Below, one piece after another: positions 1-8,001 of a stretch of 64,000 bases of DNA (its first letter is position 1; every line of letters begins with the position of its first letter). Under the pieces are notes generated by a model. It did no database searches and was not told where the DNA came from. It worked only from the letters and a program-made list of their open reading frames with translations. The translations under genes and the position numbers were made by a program. The DNA is from Maribacter sp. 1_MG-2023 (GTDB lineage: Bacteria > Bacteroidota > Bacteroidia > Flavobacteriales > Flavobacteriaceae), in NCBI RefSeq assembly GCF_030547005.1, contig NZ_JAUOPN010000003.1, forward strand, positions 186,001 to 250,000, written 5' to 3'.

Positions 1-428
1 TTTCTGTTAGCATACACTTTTGGTAGAATTTCACCGAACATTAAAATTAGAAACGTTGCGACCACGACCTCTAAAAGAAAACGTACCGAAACAACACCGA
101 ACCACACCTGAGTTACATTTTCAAATAAGGTATCGCCAATGATACTAAATAGCAACACTACACCAATGTTAATAGCATTATTTGCTATTAAAATGGTCGC
201 CAATAATTTTTTTGGACGTTCTAGAAGCTTAATTAGAATTGAACTTTGGGCAGATTTTTCGTCTTGTAGCTCTTTAATTTCGGTTGATGAAAGACCAAAC
301 ATAGCCACTTCTGCTCCAGAAATAAGTGCGGAGCAAACAAGCAGTACGCATAGTACAACTATATTCATTGCAAAAACACCGTTTACAACTAATGTTGTCA
401 TTAATAACGGTAAGGGGTCTGGGTCCAA
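1..428 (-). CDS. gldE: Gliding motility-associated protein GldE, CNNM-type membrane protein (N-terminal part only)
   Basis: Only the first 142 or so residues lie in the window; the rest runs off the left edge. The translation shows hydrophobic helices, the DUF21/CNNM signature SGAEVAMF at residues 37-44, RPKKLLATILIANN at 71-84 and FGEILPKVYA at 131-140. This is the membrane domain of the CorC/CNNM family. In Flavobacteriia the member beside ssb and mutY is GldE, which supports GldD in gliding and type IX secretion. The start is a TTG at 426-428, giving M-D-P-D-P; an in-frame stop lies three codons upstream, so nothing longer is possible. It follows ssb by 20 nt and is probably in the same transcript. 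The symbol rests on neighbourhood and on the motif, because the CBS and CorC domains cannot be seen. Confidence 0.85.
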   Translation of the reverse strand, partial: MDPDPLPLLMTTLVVNGVFAMNIVVLCVLLVCSALISGAEVAMFGLSSTEIKELQDEKSAQSSILIKLLERPKKLLATILIANNAINIGVVLLFSIIGDTLFENVTQVWFGVVSVRFLLEVVVATFLILMFGEILPKVYANR

Positions 429-448
429 TAGTTGTTATTTAAATTTTG

Positions 449-919
449 TTAGAATGGTAAATCATCATCATCCTCTGGACTTGCAGGTGCAGGAGCTGAT
501 GCTTTAGATGGCGCTTTACTTTCAATACTTGCTGGCTTCTGAGCAGCAAACGCTGAACCTCCATTGTTTTGCATACCCTCTTTCTTGGTTGTCAAAAATG
601 TAAATTCTTGTACATGCACCTCGGTTGAATATCTGGTATTACCATCTTCACCTTGCCATTGACGATTTTTCAATCTGCCTTCTACATATACTTTATCACC
701 TTTACTTAAATATTTTTCACAAATTTCAGCAGCTTTATTTCTAACTACCACATTGTGCCAATCTGTATTTGTAACACGTTCACCAGTAGATTTGTTGGTA
801 TATGTCTCATTTGTAGCTATTGGAAATCTACCAATACTACCGCCTCCTTCAAAATAATGCATTTTAACTTCATCACCTAAATGCCCAATCAACATTACCT
901 TATTTAATGTACCGCTCAT
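449..919 (-). CDS. ssb: Single-stranded DNA-binding protein
   Basis: A 156-residue SSB of ordinary bacterial length. An OB fold covers about residues 1-110 (start MSGTLNKVMLIGHLG, then the NTDWHNVVV and KGDKVYVEGRL segments), followed by an Ala/Pro/Ser-rich linker and the acidic tip DDDDLPF. That tip is the family's docking site for RecO, RecQ, PriA and other repair proteins. The protein coats single-stranded DNA during replication, repair and recombination. It lies between mutY (27 nt upstream) and gldE (20 nt downstream). A good -7 box in the short gap after mutY suggests that ssb has its own promoter as well as read-through. Confidence 0.97.
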   Translation of the reverse strand: MSGTLNKVMLIGHLGDEVKMHYFEGGGSIGRFPIATNETYTNKSTGERVTNTDWHNVVVRNKAAEICEKYLSKGDKVYVEGRLKNRQWQGEDGNTRYSTEVHVQEFTFLTTKKEGMQNNGGSAFAAQKPASIESKAPSKASAPAPASPEDDDDLPF

Positions 920-938
920 AACTTAAAGATATAAAAAT

Positions 939-946
939 CAAAAGTA
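939..946 (-). promoter_or_regulatory. Probable -7 promoter element of ssb
   Basis: On the minus strand this reads TACTTTTG, an exact match to the Bacteroidota -7 consensus TAnnTTTG, 19 nt before the ssb start codon. No TTG was found at the usual -33 spacing, so only the -7 part is supported. Confidence 0.45.
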
Positions 947-2005
947 CTAAAATTTAAATGCTTTGATAAAATCTGCGATTAAAACTGGCACCGGAAAATC
1001 GGTTATTTTTTCTACAGGAATCTTACCTGCAAAATCATCATTTATATACACCAACCAGAACTTTGTATGTAGGTGTTGATGCGACAACTTATGTATGATT
1101 GCATTTTCATTGTACATTATTACTTCGTTAGACTTAATATCACCAAGTACTTCTTTATACCTTATGGTAATATCATCTATTTCTAATACATCTTCTGACT
1201 CAAGCAAAGGAAACTGCCAAAGATTCTGCCAAATACCTTTGCCGGTTCTTTGATTTAGACTTGTGAATTGATACCCATCAGCATCCTTATATATAGGTAT
1301 AAGATAATTAAAGTATCGATTACGCACTTTTGTCTTCTTTAACTTCACTGGTAAGGTATCTACCAAACCTTTTTCAAGAGCTACACAACTATCATTTAGT
1401 GGGCAAAGCAGGCATAAAGGTTTTTTCGGGGAGCATTGTATGGCTCCAAACTCCATAATACCTTGATTATAATCTCGAATATTAGCGGGATCCATGACTT
1501 TTTGCGCCAAGCTTTTAAAATATTTAATACCCTCTGTACTATTAATAGGAGTGTCTATACCATAGTATCTAGAGAGTACTCTATATACATTTCCATCTAC
1601 TACAGCTTGCGCTTCATTGAAACAAATAGACGAAATTGCACTTGCAGTATAGTCGCCGACACCTTTCAGTGTTAAAAGTTTCTTATAATTATCAGGAAAT
1701 TTTCCACCATATTGATCGACCACCATTTTTGCAGCGGCATGAAGATTTCTAGCTCTCGAATAATACCCGAGCCCTTGCCAAAGTTTTAAAACTTGCTCTT
1801 CATTTGCATTGGCTAGATCATATACCGTTGGAAAATTTTCCACAAAACTCAAGTAATACGGGGTTCCCTGAGCTACACGCGTTTGTTGAAGAATAATTTC
1901 TGATAGCCAAATTTTGTATGGATCAGTACTCGTACGCCATGGTAAACTGCGCTTATTTTCATGATACCAATCTAAAATTTTACTCGAAAATGACATGCTA
2001 TTCAA
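947..2005 (-). CDS. mutY: A/G-specific adenine glycosylase
   Basis: A 352-residue MutY. It removes adenine mispaired with 8-oxoguanine in base-excision repair. Visible landmarks: catalytic Glu36 in WLSEIILQQ, the helix-hairpin-helix LKGVGDYTASAI near 113-124 with catalytic Asp137 in VVDGNVYRVL, and the four Cys ligands of the [4Fe-4S] cluster at 191, 198, 201 and 207 (C-x6-C-x2-C-x5-C). A NUDIX-like C-terminal domain that senses 8-oxoG occupies about 230-350. A second ATG three codons in is an equally possible start. It diverges from the HU gene and is followed by ssb and gldE, a common flavobacterial order. Confidence 0.96.
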   Translation of the reverse strand: MNSMSFSSKILDWYHENKRSLPWRTSTDPYKIWLSEIILQQTRVAQGTPYYLSFVENFPTVYDLANANEEQVLKLWQGLGYYSRARNLHAAAKMVVDQYGGKFPDNYKKLLTLKGVGDYTASAISSICFNEAQAVVDGNVYRVLSRYYGIDTPINSTEGIKYFKSLAQKVMDPANIRDYNQGIMEFGAIQCSPKKPLCLLCPLNDSCVALEKGLVDTLPVKLKKTKVRNRYFNYLIPIYKDADGYQFTSLNQRTGKGIWQNLWQFPLLESEDVLEIDDITIRYKEVLGDIKSNEVIMYNENAIIHKLSHQHLHTKFWLVYINDDFAGKIPVEKITDFPVPVLIADFIKAFKF

Positions 2006-2077
2006 TACTAAGTTATAAAAGTAGCAGTTTATACACTTAAAATTAACCCATTAGAAAGAAAGATTGAATTTAATTTA

Positions 2078-2085
2078 TATATTTG
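2078..2085 (+). promoter_or_regulatory. Probable -7 promoter element of the HU gene
   Basis: TATATTTG matches TAnnTTTG exactly, 38 nt before the HU start codon. A TTG lies only 11 nt upstream, closer than the usual 17-23 nt, so the -33 part is uncertain. Confidence 0.5.
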
Positions 2086-2123
2086 CAACCCGAAAAAACA
2101 TACAGAAAATCTAATATTGAAAG

Positions 2124-2414
2124 ATGACGAAAGCGGAAATTGTATCGAAGATCTCAGATAAGCTGGGAATTGAAAAAGGAGATGTACAGGCAACTGTTGA
2201 ATCTTTTATGGAAGAGGTAAAAACATCATTAGAAAGTGGTGATAATGTTTACCTAAGAGGTTTTGGTAGTTTTATCATTAAAACTAGAGCCGAAAAGACC
2301 GGTAGAAATATTTCCAAAAACACAACTATTAAAATACCCGCTCACAACATTCCAGCATTTAAGCCCGCAAAGGTTTTTGTAGAAGGAGTTAAGAGCAACG
2401 TACACGTAAAATAA
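2124..2414 (+). CDS. HU/IHF-family DNA-binding protein
   Basis: A 96-residue nucleoid protein of the HU/IHF family. The N-terminal helical dimerisation part starts MTKAEIVSKISDKLG. The segment GDNVYLRGFGSF is the family signature, and the arm region GRNISKNTTIKIPAHNIPAF contains the Pro of the DNA-intercalating arm tip. The C-terminal PAFKPAKVF strand-helix is typical. It bends and compacts DNA as a dimer. The gene has its own -7 box and is followed 22 nt later by a 29-residue basic protein, so the two probably share a transcript. HU versus IHF-beta naming cannot be settled from sequence alone. Confidence 0.95.
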   Translation: MTKAEIVSKISDKLGIEKGDVQATVESFMEEVKTSLESGDNVYLRGFGSFIIKTRAEKTGRNISKNTTIKIPAHNIPAFKPAKVFVEGVKSNVHVK

Positions 2415-2436
2415 TTAATCTTAAAAAAAGAACTTT

Positions 2437-2526
2437 ATGCCAAGCGGTAAGAAAAGAAAGAGACATAAGGTAGCAACACACAAGCGCAAGAAGCGTAGAA
2501 GAGCTAACCGACACAAGAAAAAGTAG
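2437..2526 (+). CDS. 29-residue highly basic protein, probably a small ribosomal protein
   Basis: ATG to TAG encodes 29 residues beginning MPSGKKRKRHKVATHKRKKR. More than half are Lys or Arg and four are His, with no acidic residue. The ORF lies between the HU and RNase E/G genes and ends inside its own terminator hairpin. Peptides of this composition are typical of ribosomal proteins. From memory, a near-identical peptide is conserved at this position in Flavobacteriia, and a small extra large-subunit protein (bL38) was reported in the Flavobacterium johnsoniae ribosome structure. I cannot confirm that this is the same protein. The reading frame is certain; the function is inference. Confidence 0.8.
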   Translation: MPSGKKRKRHKVATHKRKKRRRANRHKKK

Positions 2527-2550
2527 TTTTAATAACTACTTTTTCTTTTT
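2518..2550 (+). terminator. Rho-independent terminator after the HU/basic-protein transcript
   Basis: A perfect 11-bp stem, AAAAAGTAGTT at 2518-2528 with AACTACTTTTT at 2534-2544 and a 5-nt loop, is followed by further T residues. The left arm includes the stop codon of the 29-residue protein. Confidence 0.8.
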
Positions 2551-2676
2551 AAAATACGTTCATTGACATAGAAATCCAGATTTTGGATTTCGGCAAGTAC
2601 ATTAGTATTTGTCTATGGTATTGTTTAATCAGTTCGTTCCCTATTTTAATAGCCGAACGACTAAAAATATATTCAG

Positions 2677-4227
2677 TTGAATAGAGAATTAATCGTAAGA
2701 TCTAGTTCCCAATCTGTTGACTTTGCCTTGTTAAAGGACGGAAAACTCACTGAACTGCATAAAGAAGAAAACAGTAACGACTTTTCTGTAGGTGATATTT
2801 TTCTCGCCAAAATCAGAAAACCAGTTACCGGGCTTAACGCAGCGTTTGTAAACGTTGGTTATGAAAAAGATGCATTCTTGCATTACCATGACCTTGGTCC
2901 GCAATTATCTTCTATGCTTAAGTTCATAAAACAAGTGAGCACAGGAAAACTAACGGATTACACCTTAGGAAATTTCCCGGCCGAGACCGATATTGACAAA
3001 AACGGTGTTATTACCGATGTCATTAAAGCAAACCAATCTCTATTGGTTCAAATTGTAAAAGAACCTATATCTACTAAAGGACCAAGAATTAGTTCTGAGC
3101 TATCAATTGCCGGACGCTACTTGGTAATGGTTCCTTTTTCTGACCGTGTATCCGTATCTCAAAAGATTGCGAGCAAAGAAGAAAAAGACAGGTTAAAAAG
3201 ACTAGTTAGAAGCATTAAACCTAAAGGTTTTGGTGTTATCATTAGAACAGTCGCAGAAGGACAAAAAGTTGCAGAACTGGACAAAGATCTAGAAAACTTG
3301 CTGAACAAATGGACAGCAATGTGTAAAAAATTACAACGTGCGCAGACACCATCAAAAGTATTTGTAGAACTCAATAGAGCATCTTCTATTTTAAGAGATG
3401 TATTTAATGATAGTTTTACCGGAATACATGTAGATGACGACACCTTATACAATGAAATTAAGGACTATGTGTCGGAAATTGCTCCCGAAAAAGAGAGCAT
3501 CGTTAAGCACTACAACAACACCAACGTACCTATTTTTGAGAAATTTGGTATTGAAAGACAAATTAAAACGTCTTTTGGCCGTACTGCAGCAATGAGCAAA
3601 GGCGCCTATTTAATTATAGAGCATACAGAAGCACTTCATGTAATAGACGTAAACAGTGGCAACAGATCCAATAAAGCCAAAAATCAAGAAGACACTGCCC
3701 TAGAGGTAAATCTTATATCCGCTTCAGAAATTGCAAGGCAATTACGCCTTCGTGATATGGGTGGTATTATAGTGGTAGATTTTATCGATATGGTAAAACC
3801 CCAACATAGAAAAAGGCTTTTTGAACATCTTAGAGATGAGATGAAAGATGATCGTGCCAAACATAAAATACTACCTCCTAGTAAATTTGGTTTAATTCAG
3901 ATTACCCGACAAAGGGTTCGACCTGAAATGAATATTAAAACAACTGAAGAGGACCCGAATAATTCTGGGAAACAGGTGGAAGCACCTATTGTTTTAATAG
4001 ATAAAATTATAGCGGATCTGCAAAAACTATTAAAAGGACCTGCAAAGGACAATAGTATAACTTTAAATATACACCCTTTTATTGCAGCATATATTACTAA
4101 GGGATTTCCTTCAATAAGAATGAAATGGTACTTGGAATATAAAAGATGGATTAAAGTTCAACCGCGTGATGCGTATACGTATCTAGAATACCGTTTTAAG
4201 AATAAAGACGGCAAAACAATATATTAA
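2677..4227 (+). CDS. rng: Ribonuclease E/G family protein
   Basis: A 516-residue RNase E/G-type endoribonuclease that cuts AU-rich single-stranded RNA in rRNA maturation and mRNA decay. An S1 domain begins at about residue 36 (GLNAAFVNVGYEKDAFLH) and carries a long lysine-rich insert before the RNase H-like part. The two metal-binding Asp residues are visible at Asp324 (VIDVNSGN) and Asp368 (IIVVDFIDM). The Zn-link that joins subunits in Escherichia coli RNase E/G, a CPxC motif after RQRVRP, is absent: the equivalent segment reads TEEDPNNSG near 423-431. The start codon is TTG. There is no degradosome-scaffold tail. A terminator follows directly. Confidence 0.93.
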   Translation: MNRELIVRSSSQSVDFALLKDGKLTELHKEENSNDFSVGDIFLAKIRKPVTGLNAAFVNVGYEKDAFLHYHDLGPQLSSMLKFIKQVSTGKLTDYTLGNFPAETDIDKNGVITDVIKANQSLLVQIVKEPISTKGPRISSELSIAGRYLVMVPFSDRVSVSQKIASKEEKDRLKRLVRSIKPKGFGVIIRTVAEGQKVAELDKDLENLLNKWTAMCKKLQRAQTPSKVFVELNRASSILRDVFNDSFTGIHVDDDTLYNEIKDYVSEIAPEKESIVKHYNNTNVPIFEKFGIERQIKTSFGRTAAMSKGAYLIIEHTEALHVIDVNSGNRSNKAKNQEDTALEVNLISASEIARQLRLRDMGGIIVVDFIDMVKPQHRKRLFEHLRDEMKDDRAKHKILPPSKFGLIQITRQRVRPEMNIKTTEEDPNNSGKQVEAPIVLIDKIIADLQKLLKGPAKDNSITLNIHPFIAAYITKGFPSIRMKWYLEYKRWIKVQPRDAYTYLEYRFKNKDGKTIY

Positions 4228-4229
4228 CT

Positions 4230-4263
4230 AAAAAGCGATTTCCTTACGGAGTCGCTTTTTTTT
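4230..4263 (+). terminator. Rho-independent terminator after rng
   Basis: AAAAAGCGA (4230-4238) pairs with TCGCTTTTT (4252-4260), with partial inner pairing TTCC/GGAG, followed by more T residues. It sits 2 nt after the rng stop codon. Confidence 0.75.
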
Positions 4264-4274
4264 GTGCCCTATAA

Positions 4275-5759
4275 TTAAATATCCAATACGTTCATGATGC
4301 TCTTTAAACGATGAACAAAAGTTTTAGCCTCTACTCTATTATAGGCTGCAAAACCAATACGTATAGCATTATGGTTAGTTTTTGCCATGTCATATCTTTG
4401 TAATTCGGAAAATATCAGGTTTTCATTTTTCGCGATTTCCGCAACACTTTCCCAAGAAAATCGCTTATCCAAGGTCACCCAAATAGCCATGCCTCCTTTT
4501 GGTATTTCAAAGGACAAATAATATCCTAACTCTTCTCTTAACAAAGTACAAAACTCATCTCTCCGTGTTTTATAGATTTTAAGTGTTTTTTTAATGTGCC
4601 TATCCAAACTTCCATCTTTTATGAATTCCGCAAACGTTAATTCTAGCAATGCATCACCTTGACGATCAATAAACCTTCTCAGTTTTGCACATTCATCTAC
4701 AAATGTTTTAGAAGCAATTAAATATCCCACACGGTATACTGGTGCAATAGTTTTACATACAGAACCTACGTAAATAACATTATTATGAATATCATGACTG
4801 GCCAAGGGCAATATGGGCGAATGATTATAATGAAAATCATAGTCGTAGTCATCTTCTATAATGGCAAAGCGATATGTCTTTGCCAAATTCAACAATTGTA
4901 TCCTCCGCTCTGCAGAAAGAGTGACCGTGGTAGGATGATGATGATGTGGTGTCGTGTATACTGCCTTTACCTTGTATTTCTCACAAAGTTTTTTGATTTC
5001 AATAGTTTGTAGACCTTCGCCATCTATTTTAACCCGCAACAATTTAGCACCACCATATTCAAAAGTAGTATCAGAAGAACTATAATTGGTCTCTCCTACA
5101 ATAACATACTCATCTTTATCAAAAAGTAATTGACCTGCCAAAAACATACTCATTTGACTACCCCTTGTAATCATAATATTATCTATACTTATACGAAGCC
5201 CTCTTGTTTCGTTTAGATAATTTACTAACGTTTTTCTAAGTTCTAAATTTCCATACGTTGTGCCATAGTCCATATATAAAGGTGTACTCTTCTTTGCGCT
5301 AATACTACGGTACAATGTGGCAATGGCATTTCTGGGCGCTAATCTTACATCTCCGATCCCATCATTTACATAGAGATTTTCTTTATTCAAGCTTTGCGGG
5401 AAACTTCTATCTAAATAGGATTGTTTTTTGAATGAAAATCCCACTTCATCTTTACCTTTTAAATCTATTGGATCAGCTCCTAACTTTTGCTGTTTCAACA
5501 TAGGAATCTTCGAATGAACATAGGTTCCTTTTTGCGGTATACTTTCTAGCCAACCCTGTAAAACAAGTTCTTCATAGCAAGCAATGACAGTTTTTCTATG
5601 CACACTAATCAATAAAGCAAGCTCTCGACTACTTGGTAATTTAGCTCCTTTGACCAGTATTCCTTTTTTAATCAAAGCAATAAACTGATTGGTAAGTTGC
5701 AGATAAACGGCTTGTTTAGAAGTTCTGTCTATACGAATACTTGTTTTATATGGAATCAT
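4275..5759 (-). CDS. MocR/PdxR-type transcriptional regulator (GntR helix-turn-helix plus aminotransferase-fold domain)
   Basis: A 494-residue regulator. Residues 1-75 form a GntR-type winged helix (KLPSSRELALLISVHRKTV, then LQGWLESIPQKGTYVHSK). Residues from about 120 to the end form an aminotransferase class I fold with the PLP-site motifs EDDYDYDF and VGSVCKTIAPVYRVGY, whose Lys should form the internal aldimine. Family members sense PLP or an amino-acid adduct and often control vitamin B6, GABA or transport genes. The gene diverges from an FMN-binding pyridoxamine-oxidase-like gene, a LysE exporter and a DUF1272 gene, its most likely targets. An inverted repeat lies in the shared 86-nt promoter region. 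Confidence 0.92.
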   Translation of the reverse strand: MIPYKTSIRIDRTSKQAVYLQLTNQFIALIKKGILVKGAKLPSSRELALLISVHRKTVIACYEELVLQGWLESIPQKGTYVHSKIPMLKQQKLGADPIDLKGKDEVGFSFKKQSYLDRSFPQSLNKENLYVNDGIGDVRLAPRNAIATLYRSISAKKSTPLYMDYGTTYGNLELRKTLVNYLNETRGLRISIDNIMITRGSQMSMFLAGQLLFDKDEYVIVGETNYSSSDTTFEYGGAKLLRVKIDGEGLQTIEIKKLCEKYKVKAVYTTPHHHHPTTVTLSAERRIQLLNLAKTYRFAIIEDDYDYDFHYNHSPILPLASHDIHNNVIYVGSVCKTIAPVYRVGYLIASKTFVDECAKLRRFIDRQGDALLELTFAEFIKDGSLDRHIKKTLKIYKTRRDEFCTLLREELGYYLSFEIPKGGMAIWVTLDKRFSWESVAEIAKNENLIFSELQRYDMAKTNHNAIRIGFAAYNRVEAKTFVHRLKSIMNVLDI

Positions 5760-5772
5760 AAACTGGACTATT

Positions 5773-5780
5773 CAAAAATA
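5773..5780 (-). promoter_or_regulatory. Probable -7 element of the MocR regulator gene
   Basis: On the minus strand TATTTTTG, an exact TAnnTTTG match, 13 nt before the start codon. Confidence 0.45.
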
Positions 5781-5786
5781 TATTTC

Positions 5787-5806
5787 TGGATGATTTACAC
5801 CATCCA
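5787..5806. promoter_or_regulatory. Candidate operator of the MocR regulator (inverted repeat)
   Basis: TGGATG (5787-5792), an 8-nt spacer and CATCCA (5801-5806) form a perfect 6-bp inverted repeat. It lies between the two divergent -7 boxes, where a regulator could act on both genes. That it is the operator is inference from position. Confidence 0.35.
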
Positions 5807-5815
5807 CAAATCTAT

Positions 5816-5823
5816 TAATTTTG
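5816..5823 (+). promoter_or_regulatory. Probable -7 element of the FMN-binding protein gene
   Basis: TAATTTTG matches TAnnTTTG, 22 nt before the ATG at 5846. No -33 TTG was found at proper spacing. Confidence 0.45.
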
Positions 5824-5845
5824 AACTGTCTTAAAAATATTTTAC

Positions 5846-6508
5846 ATGAAAAACTATGATATCAGCGCTGTCAACAAAGTAAAAAGAGGTGCCAATAGAG
5901 CTACCTACGATGTAGAAAAAATCAATACTATTCTTGATGCAGGCTTCGTTGGCTATGTAAGTTATATTTATGAAAATAAAGCAATATGCCTGCCCATGGC
6001 CTACGGTAGGGATGGTAATAAAATTTACCTGCATGGCTCTCATAAAAACAGAATGCTACTGGCCTTGTTGGAAAATAAAGAAATAAGTATGACCGTAATG
6101 CATTTAGATGCATTGGTCTTGGCACGTTCTGGATTGCATCACTCCGTAAATTATAGATCGGCCACCTTGTTCGGGACCGTACAGAAAACAACGGATCCTG
6201 TTTCAAAAGAAAAAGCCTTAAAATGTGTTGTTGACCATATGATGCCCGGTAGATGGGATGGAATAAGACCCATGCACAAAAAAGAGCTCGATGGCACGCT
6301 AGTGGTCGAAATGACCATAACCACAGCCTCAGCAAAAATAAGGGATGTAGGGGTAAAAGACGAAAATGCAGATTTAGAGCTACCAATTTGGGCCGGTTTG
6401 CTCCCCCTAAAACAAGTTGCAGAGTTTCCTATCAGTGACGATTTATTACCAAAGGATATTGCTGTTCCAGAACACGTACTGACTTATTATGAAAATCTCA
6501 AACAATAA
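5846..6508 (+). CDS. Pyridoxamine 5'-phosphate oxidase-like FMN-binding protein (NimA-related)
   Basis: A 220-residue protein of the flavin-reductase split-barrel fold, of the type annotated Pyridox_ox_2 or NimA-like. Typical features are the AGFVGYVSYIYENKAICLPM strand pair, IYLHGSHKNRMLLAL (the phosphate-binding SHK/R region of the family), and VNYRSATLFGTVQ followed by a C-terminal segment with PIWAGLLPLK. Members bind FMN or heme; the substrate is not predictable. It is the first gene opposite the MocR regulator, 48 nt before a LysE-type exporter, so it probably belongs to that regulon. A role in vitamin B6 metabolism is possible but unproven. Confidence 0.88.
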   Translation: MKNYDISAVNKVKRGANRATYDVEKINTILDAGFVGYVSYIYENKAICLPMAYGRDGNKIYLHGSHKNRMLLALLENKEISMTVMHLDALVLARSGLHHSVNYRSATLFGTVQKTTDPVSKEKALKCVVDHMMPGRWDGIRPMHKKELDGTLVVEMTITTASAKIRDVGVKDENADLELPIWAGLLPLKQVAEFPISDDLLPKDIAVPEHVLTYYENLKQ

Positions 6509-6556
6509 CCCTGTGCTTTTGCACCTTTAAAAAGTACATCATATAAAAATAGAATT

Positions 6557-7189
6557 ATGATCCCCATTGACGATTTATTATTATTCGGATTAGCGGCTTT
6601 GATAATGGTGCTTTCACCAGGACCAAATATGATTTATTTAATCTCTAGGTCATTGTCACAAGGAAAAAGAGCTGGAATCATATCCCTTTTGGGCGTAATG
6701 AGCGGTTTTTTATTTCACATACTTATGGTATCTTTTGGTCTAACCGCTATATTTTTTGCAATTCCGTATGCTTTCGTAATCGTTAAATTTCTTGGGGTCG
6801 GGTACTTATTATACTTAGCATATAATTCTATGAAATCTAAAAATAAAATTTTTGATGTTAATCAGAATTTGAAATCTGACACGTCGCTTAAACTATTTCG
6901 AAATGGACTTTTGACCAATATTTTAAATCCGAAAATGGCAGTATTTTATCTTTCCTTTTTTCCACAATTCATAAAACCTGCATATGGTTCTATATTAGGT
7001 CAGAGTTTTCAACTTGGAATCATACAAATAGTCATCAGCTTTTTAATTAATTTTTTAATTGTGATTTCTGCTGTTAAAATGGCAAGTTGGTTCTCTAACC
7101 AGCCCATTTGGCAAAGAATACAGAAATGGTTTATGGCTTCAGTATTAACTGGTCTTGCATTGAAAATGGCATTGACAAAAGCAAAATAA
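6557..7189 (+). CDS. LysE/RhtB-family amino-acid exporter
   Basis: A 210-residue inner-membrane protein with about six hydrophobic segments and the family signature LSPGPNMIYLISRSLSQGKR at residues 19-38. LysE/RhtB proteins export lysine, arginine, homoserine, threonine or related compounds; the substrate here is unknown. NILNPKMAVFYLSFFPQF at about 121-138 is the second conserved block. It sits between the FMN-binding protein and a DUF1272 gene, whose ATG follows 4 nt after its stop, suggesting one transcript under the MocR-type regulator. MocR regulators are often paired with LysE exporters. Confidence 0.93.
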   Translation: MIPIDDLLLFGLAALIMVLSPGPNMIYLISRSLSQGKRAGIISLLGVMSGFLFHILMVSFGLTAIFFAIPYAFVIVKFLGVGYLLYLAYNSMKSKNKIFDVNQNLKSDTSLKLFRNGLLTNILNPKMAVFYLSFFPQFIKPAYGSILGQSFQLGIIQIVISFLINFLIVISAVKMASWFSNQPIWQRIQKWFMASVLTGLALKMALTKAK

Positions 7190-7193
7190 GAAA

Positions 7194-7475
7194 ATGTTAG
7201 AAATAAGATTGAACTGTGAAAACTGCGATACCGAATTACAGAATGACAGCGATAAAGCAATGATCTGTTCTTACGAATGTACTTTTTGTAAAGATTGTGT
7301 TACTGAAGTTTTAATGAACGTATGTCCCAATTGTGGTGGTGGTTTTGAAAAAAGGCCTACCAGACCAAAAGAACAGTTAAAAAAGCATCCTGCAAGAAAG
7401 AATAAAATACTTAACCCAGTCATCGACAATAGTTACCTAAAAAAGTATTGCACTATTCACCCGAGAAAAAGATAG
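7194..7475 (+). CDS. DUF1272 zinc-binding protein
   Basis: A 93-residue protein. The first 60 residues carry Cys pairs (CENCDTEL, CSYECTFCKDC and CPNCGG) arranged like a small RING or treble-clef zinc domain, which is the DUF1272 pattern. The tail is basic (RPTRPKEQLKKHPARKNK). The function of DUF1272 is unknown. It is tightly coupled to the LysE-type exporter. Confidence 0.88.
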   Translation: MLEIRLNCENCDTELQNDSDKAMICSYECTFCKDCVTEVLMNVCPNCGGGFEKRPTRPKEQLKKHPARKNKILNPVIDNSYLKKYCTIHPRKR

Positions 7476-7495
7476 GCTATATACTTTGAGAATAA

Positions 7496-7503
7496 TAACT
7501 TTG
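7496..7503 (+). promoter_or_regulatory. Probable -7 element of recX
   Basis: TAACTTTG matches TAnnTTTG and lies 6 nt before the ATG at 7510. It falls downstream of the alternative TTG start at 7486, which favours the ATG. Confidence 0.4.
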
Positions 7504-7509
7504 GCATTG

Positions 7510-7983
7510 ATGAACCATGCAAAGTCATATACCGTTCAAGAAGCTACCAAAAAAATTGAAGGCTACTGCGCTTACCAAGATCGTTGTCATAAAGAAGTGA
7601 TTTCGAAATTGAAAGAAATGGGTATGATCCCATTAGCAGTAGATACTATTATTGCTCAGCTTATTGAAGACCGATTTTTAAATGAAGAGCGTTTTGCAAA
7701 GAGCTTTGCTCGTGGCAAGTTCAACATTAAAAAATGGGGGAAAAATAGAATTGTTAGAGAACTGAAATTTAGAAACATCTCTAAATATAATATCACAACC
7801 GCCTTGAAAGAAATTGAGCCGGAAGCTTACTTGACAGCTTTAGATGATTTAGCTCACAAAAGATTACGACAGATTACCGAAACTAATATTCAAAAGCGAA
7901 GAAAAAAATTAGCGGACTACCTTTTATATCGTGGCTGGGAAAGTCATTTGGTGTATGAAAAAACATTTGAGCTTATAAAATAA
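7510..7983 (+). CDS. recX: Regulatory protein RecX
   Basis: A 157-residue RecX of three-helix repeats. It binds RecA filaments and limits recombinase activity. Family marks are the Cys/Arg-rich repeat around YCAYQDRCHKEVISKL, the segment LIEDRFLNEERFAKSFARGK and the C-terminal KRRKKLADYLLYRGW. I chose the ATG at 7510 because it follows a -7 box and because the upstream TTG at 7486 would add only eight residues before the conserved part. It converges on the cupin gene 18 nt away; I see no clear terminator in that gap. Confidence 0.9.
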   Translation: MNHAKSYTVQEATKKIEGYCAYQDRCHKEVISKLKEMGMIPLAVDTIIAQLIEDRFLNEERFAKSFARGKFNIKKWGKNRIVRELKFRNISKYNITTALKEIEPEAYLTALDDLAHKRLRQITETNIQKRRKKLADYLLYRGWESHLVYEKTFELIK

Positions 7984-8001
7984 TACTCATTCAATTTCTG
8001 T

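Noticed and set aside
139-507. A 122-codon frame on the plus strand
   Set aside because: It lies antisense to gldE and the end of ssb; the minus-strand translation carries clear family motifs.
5928-6386. A 152-codon minus-strand frame
   Set aside because: Antisense to the FMN-binding protein gene; rich in Arg, His and Leu with no family features.
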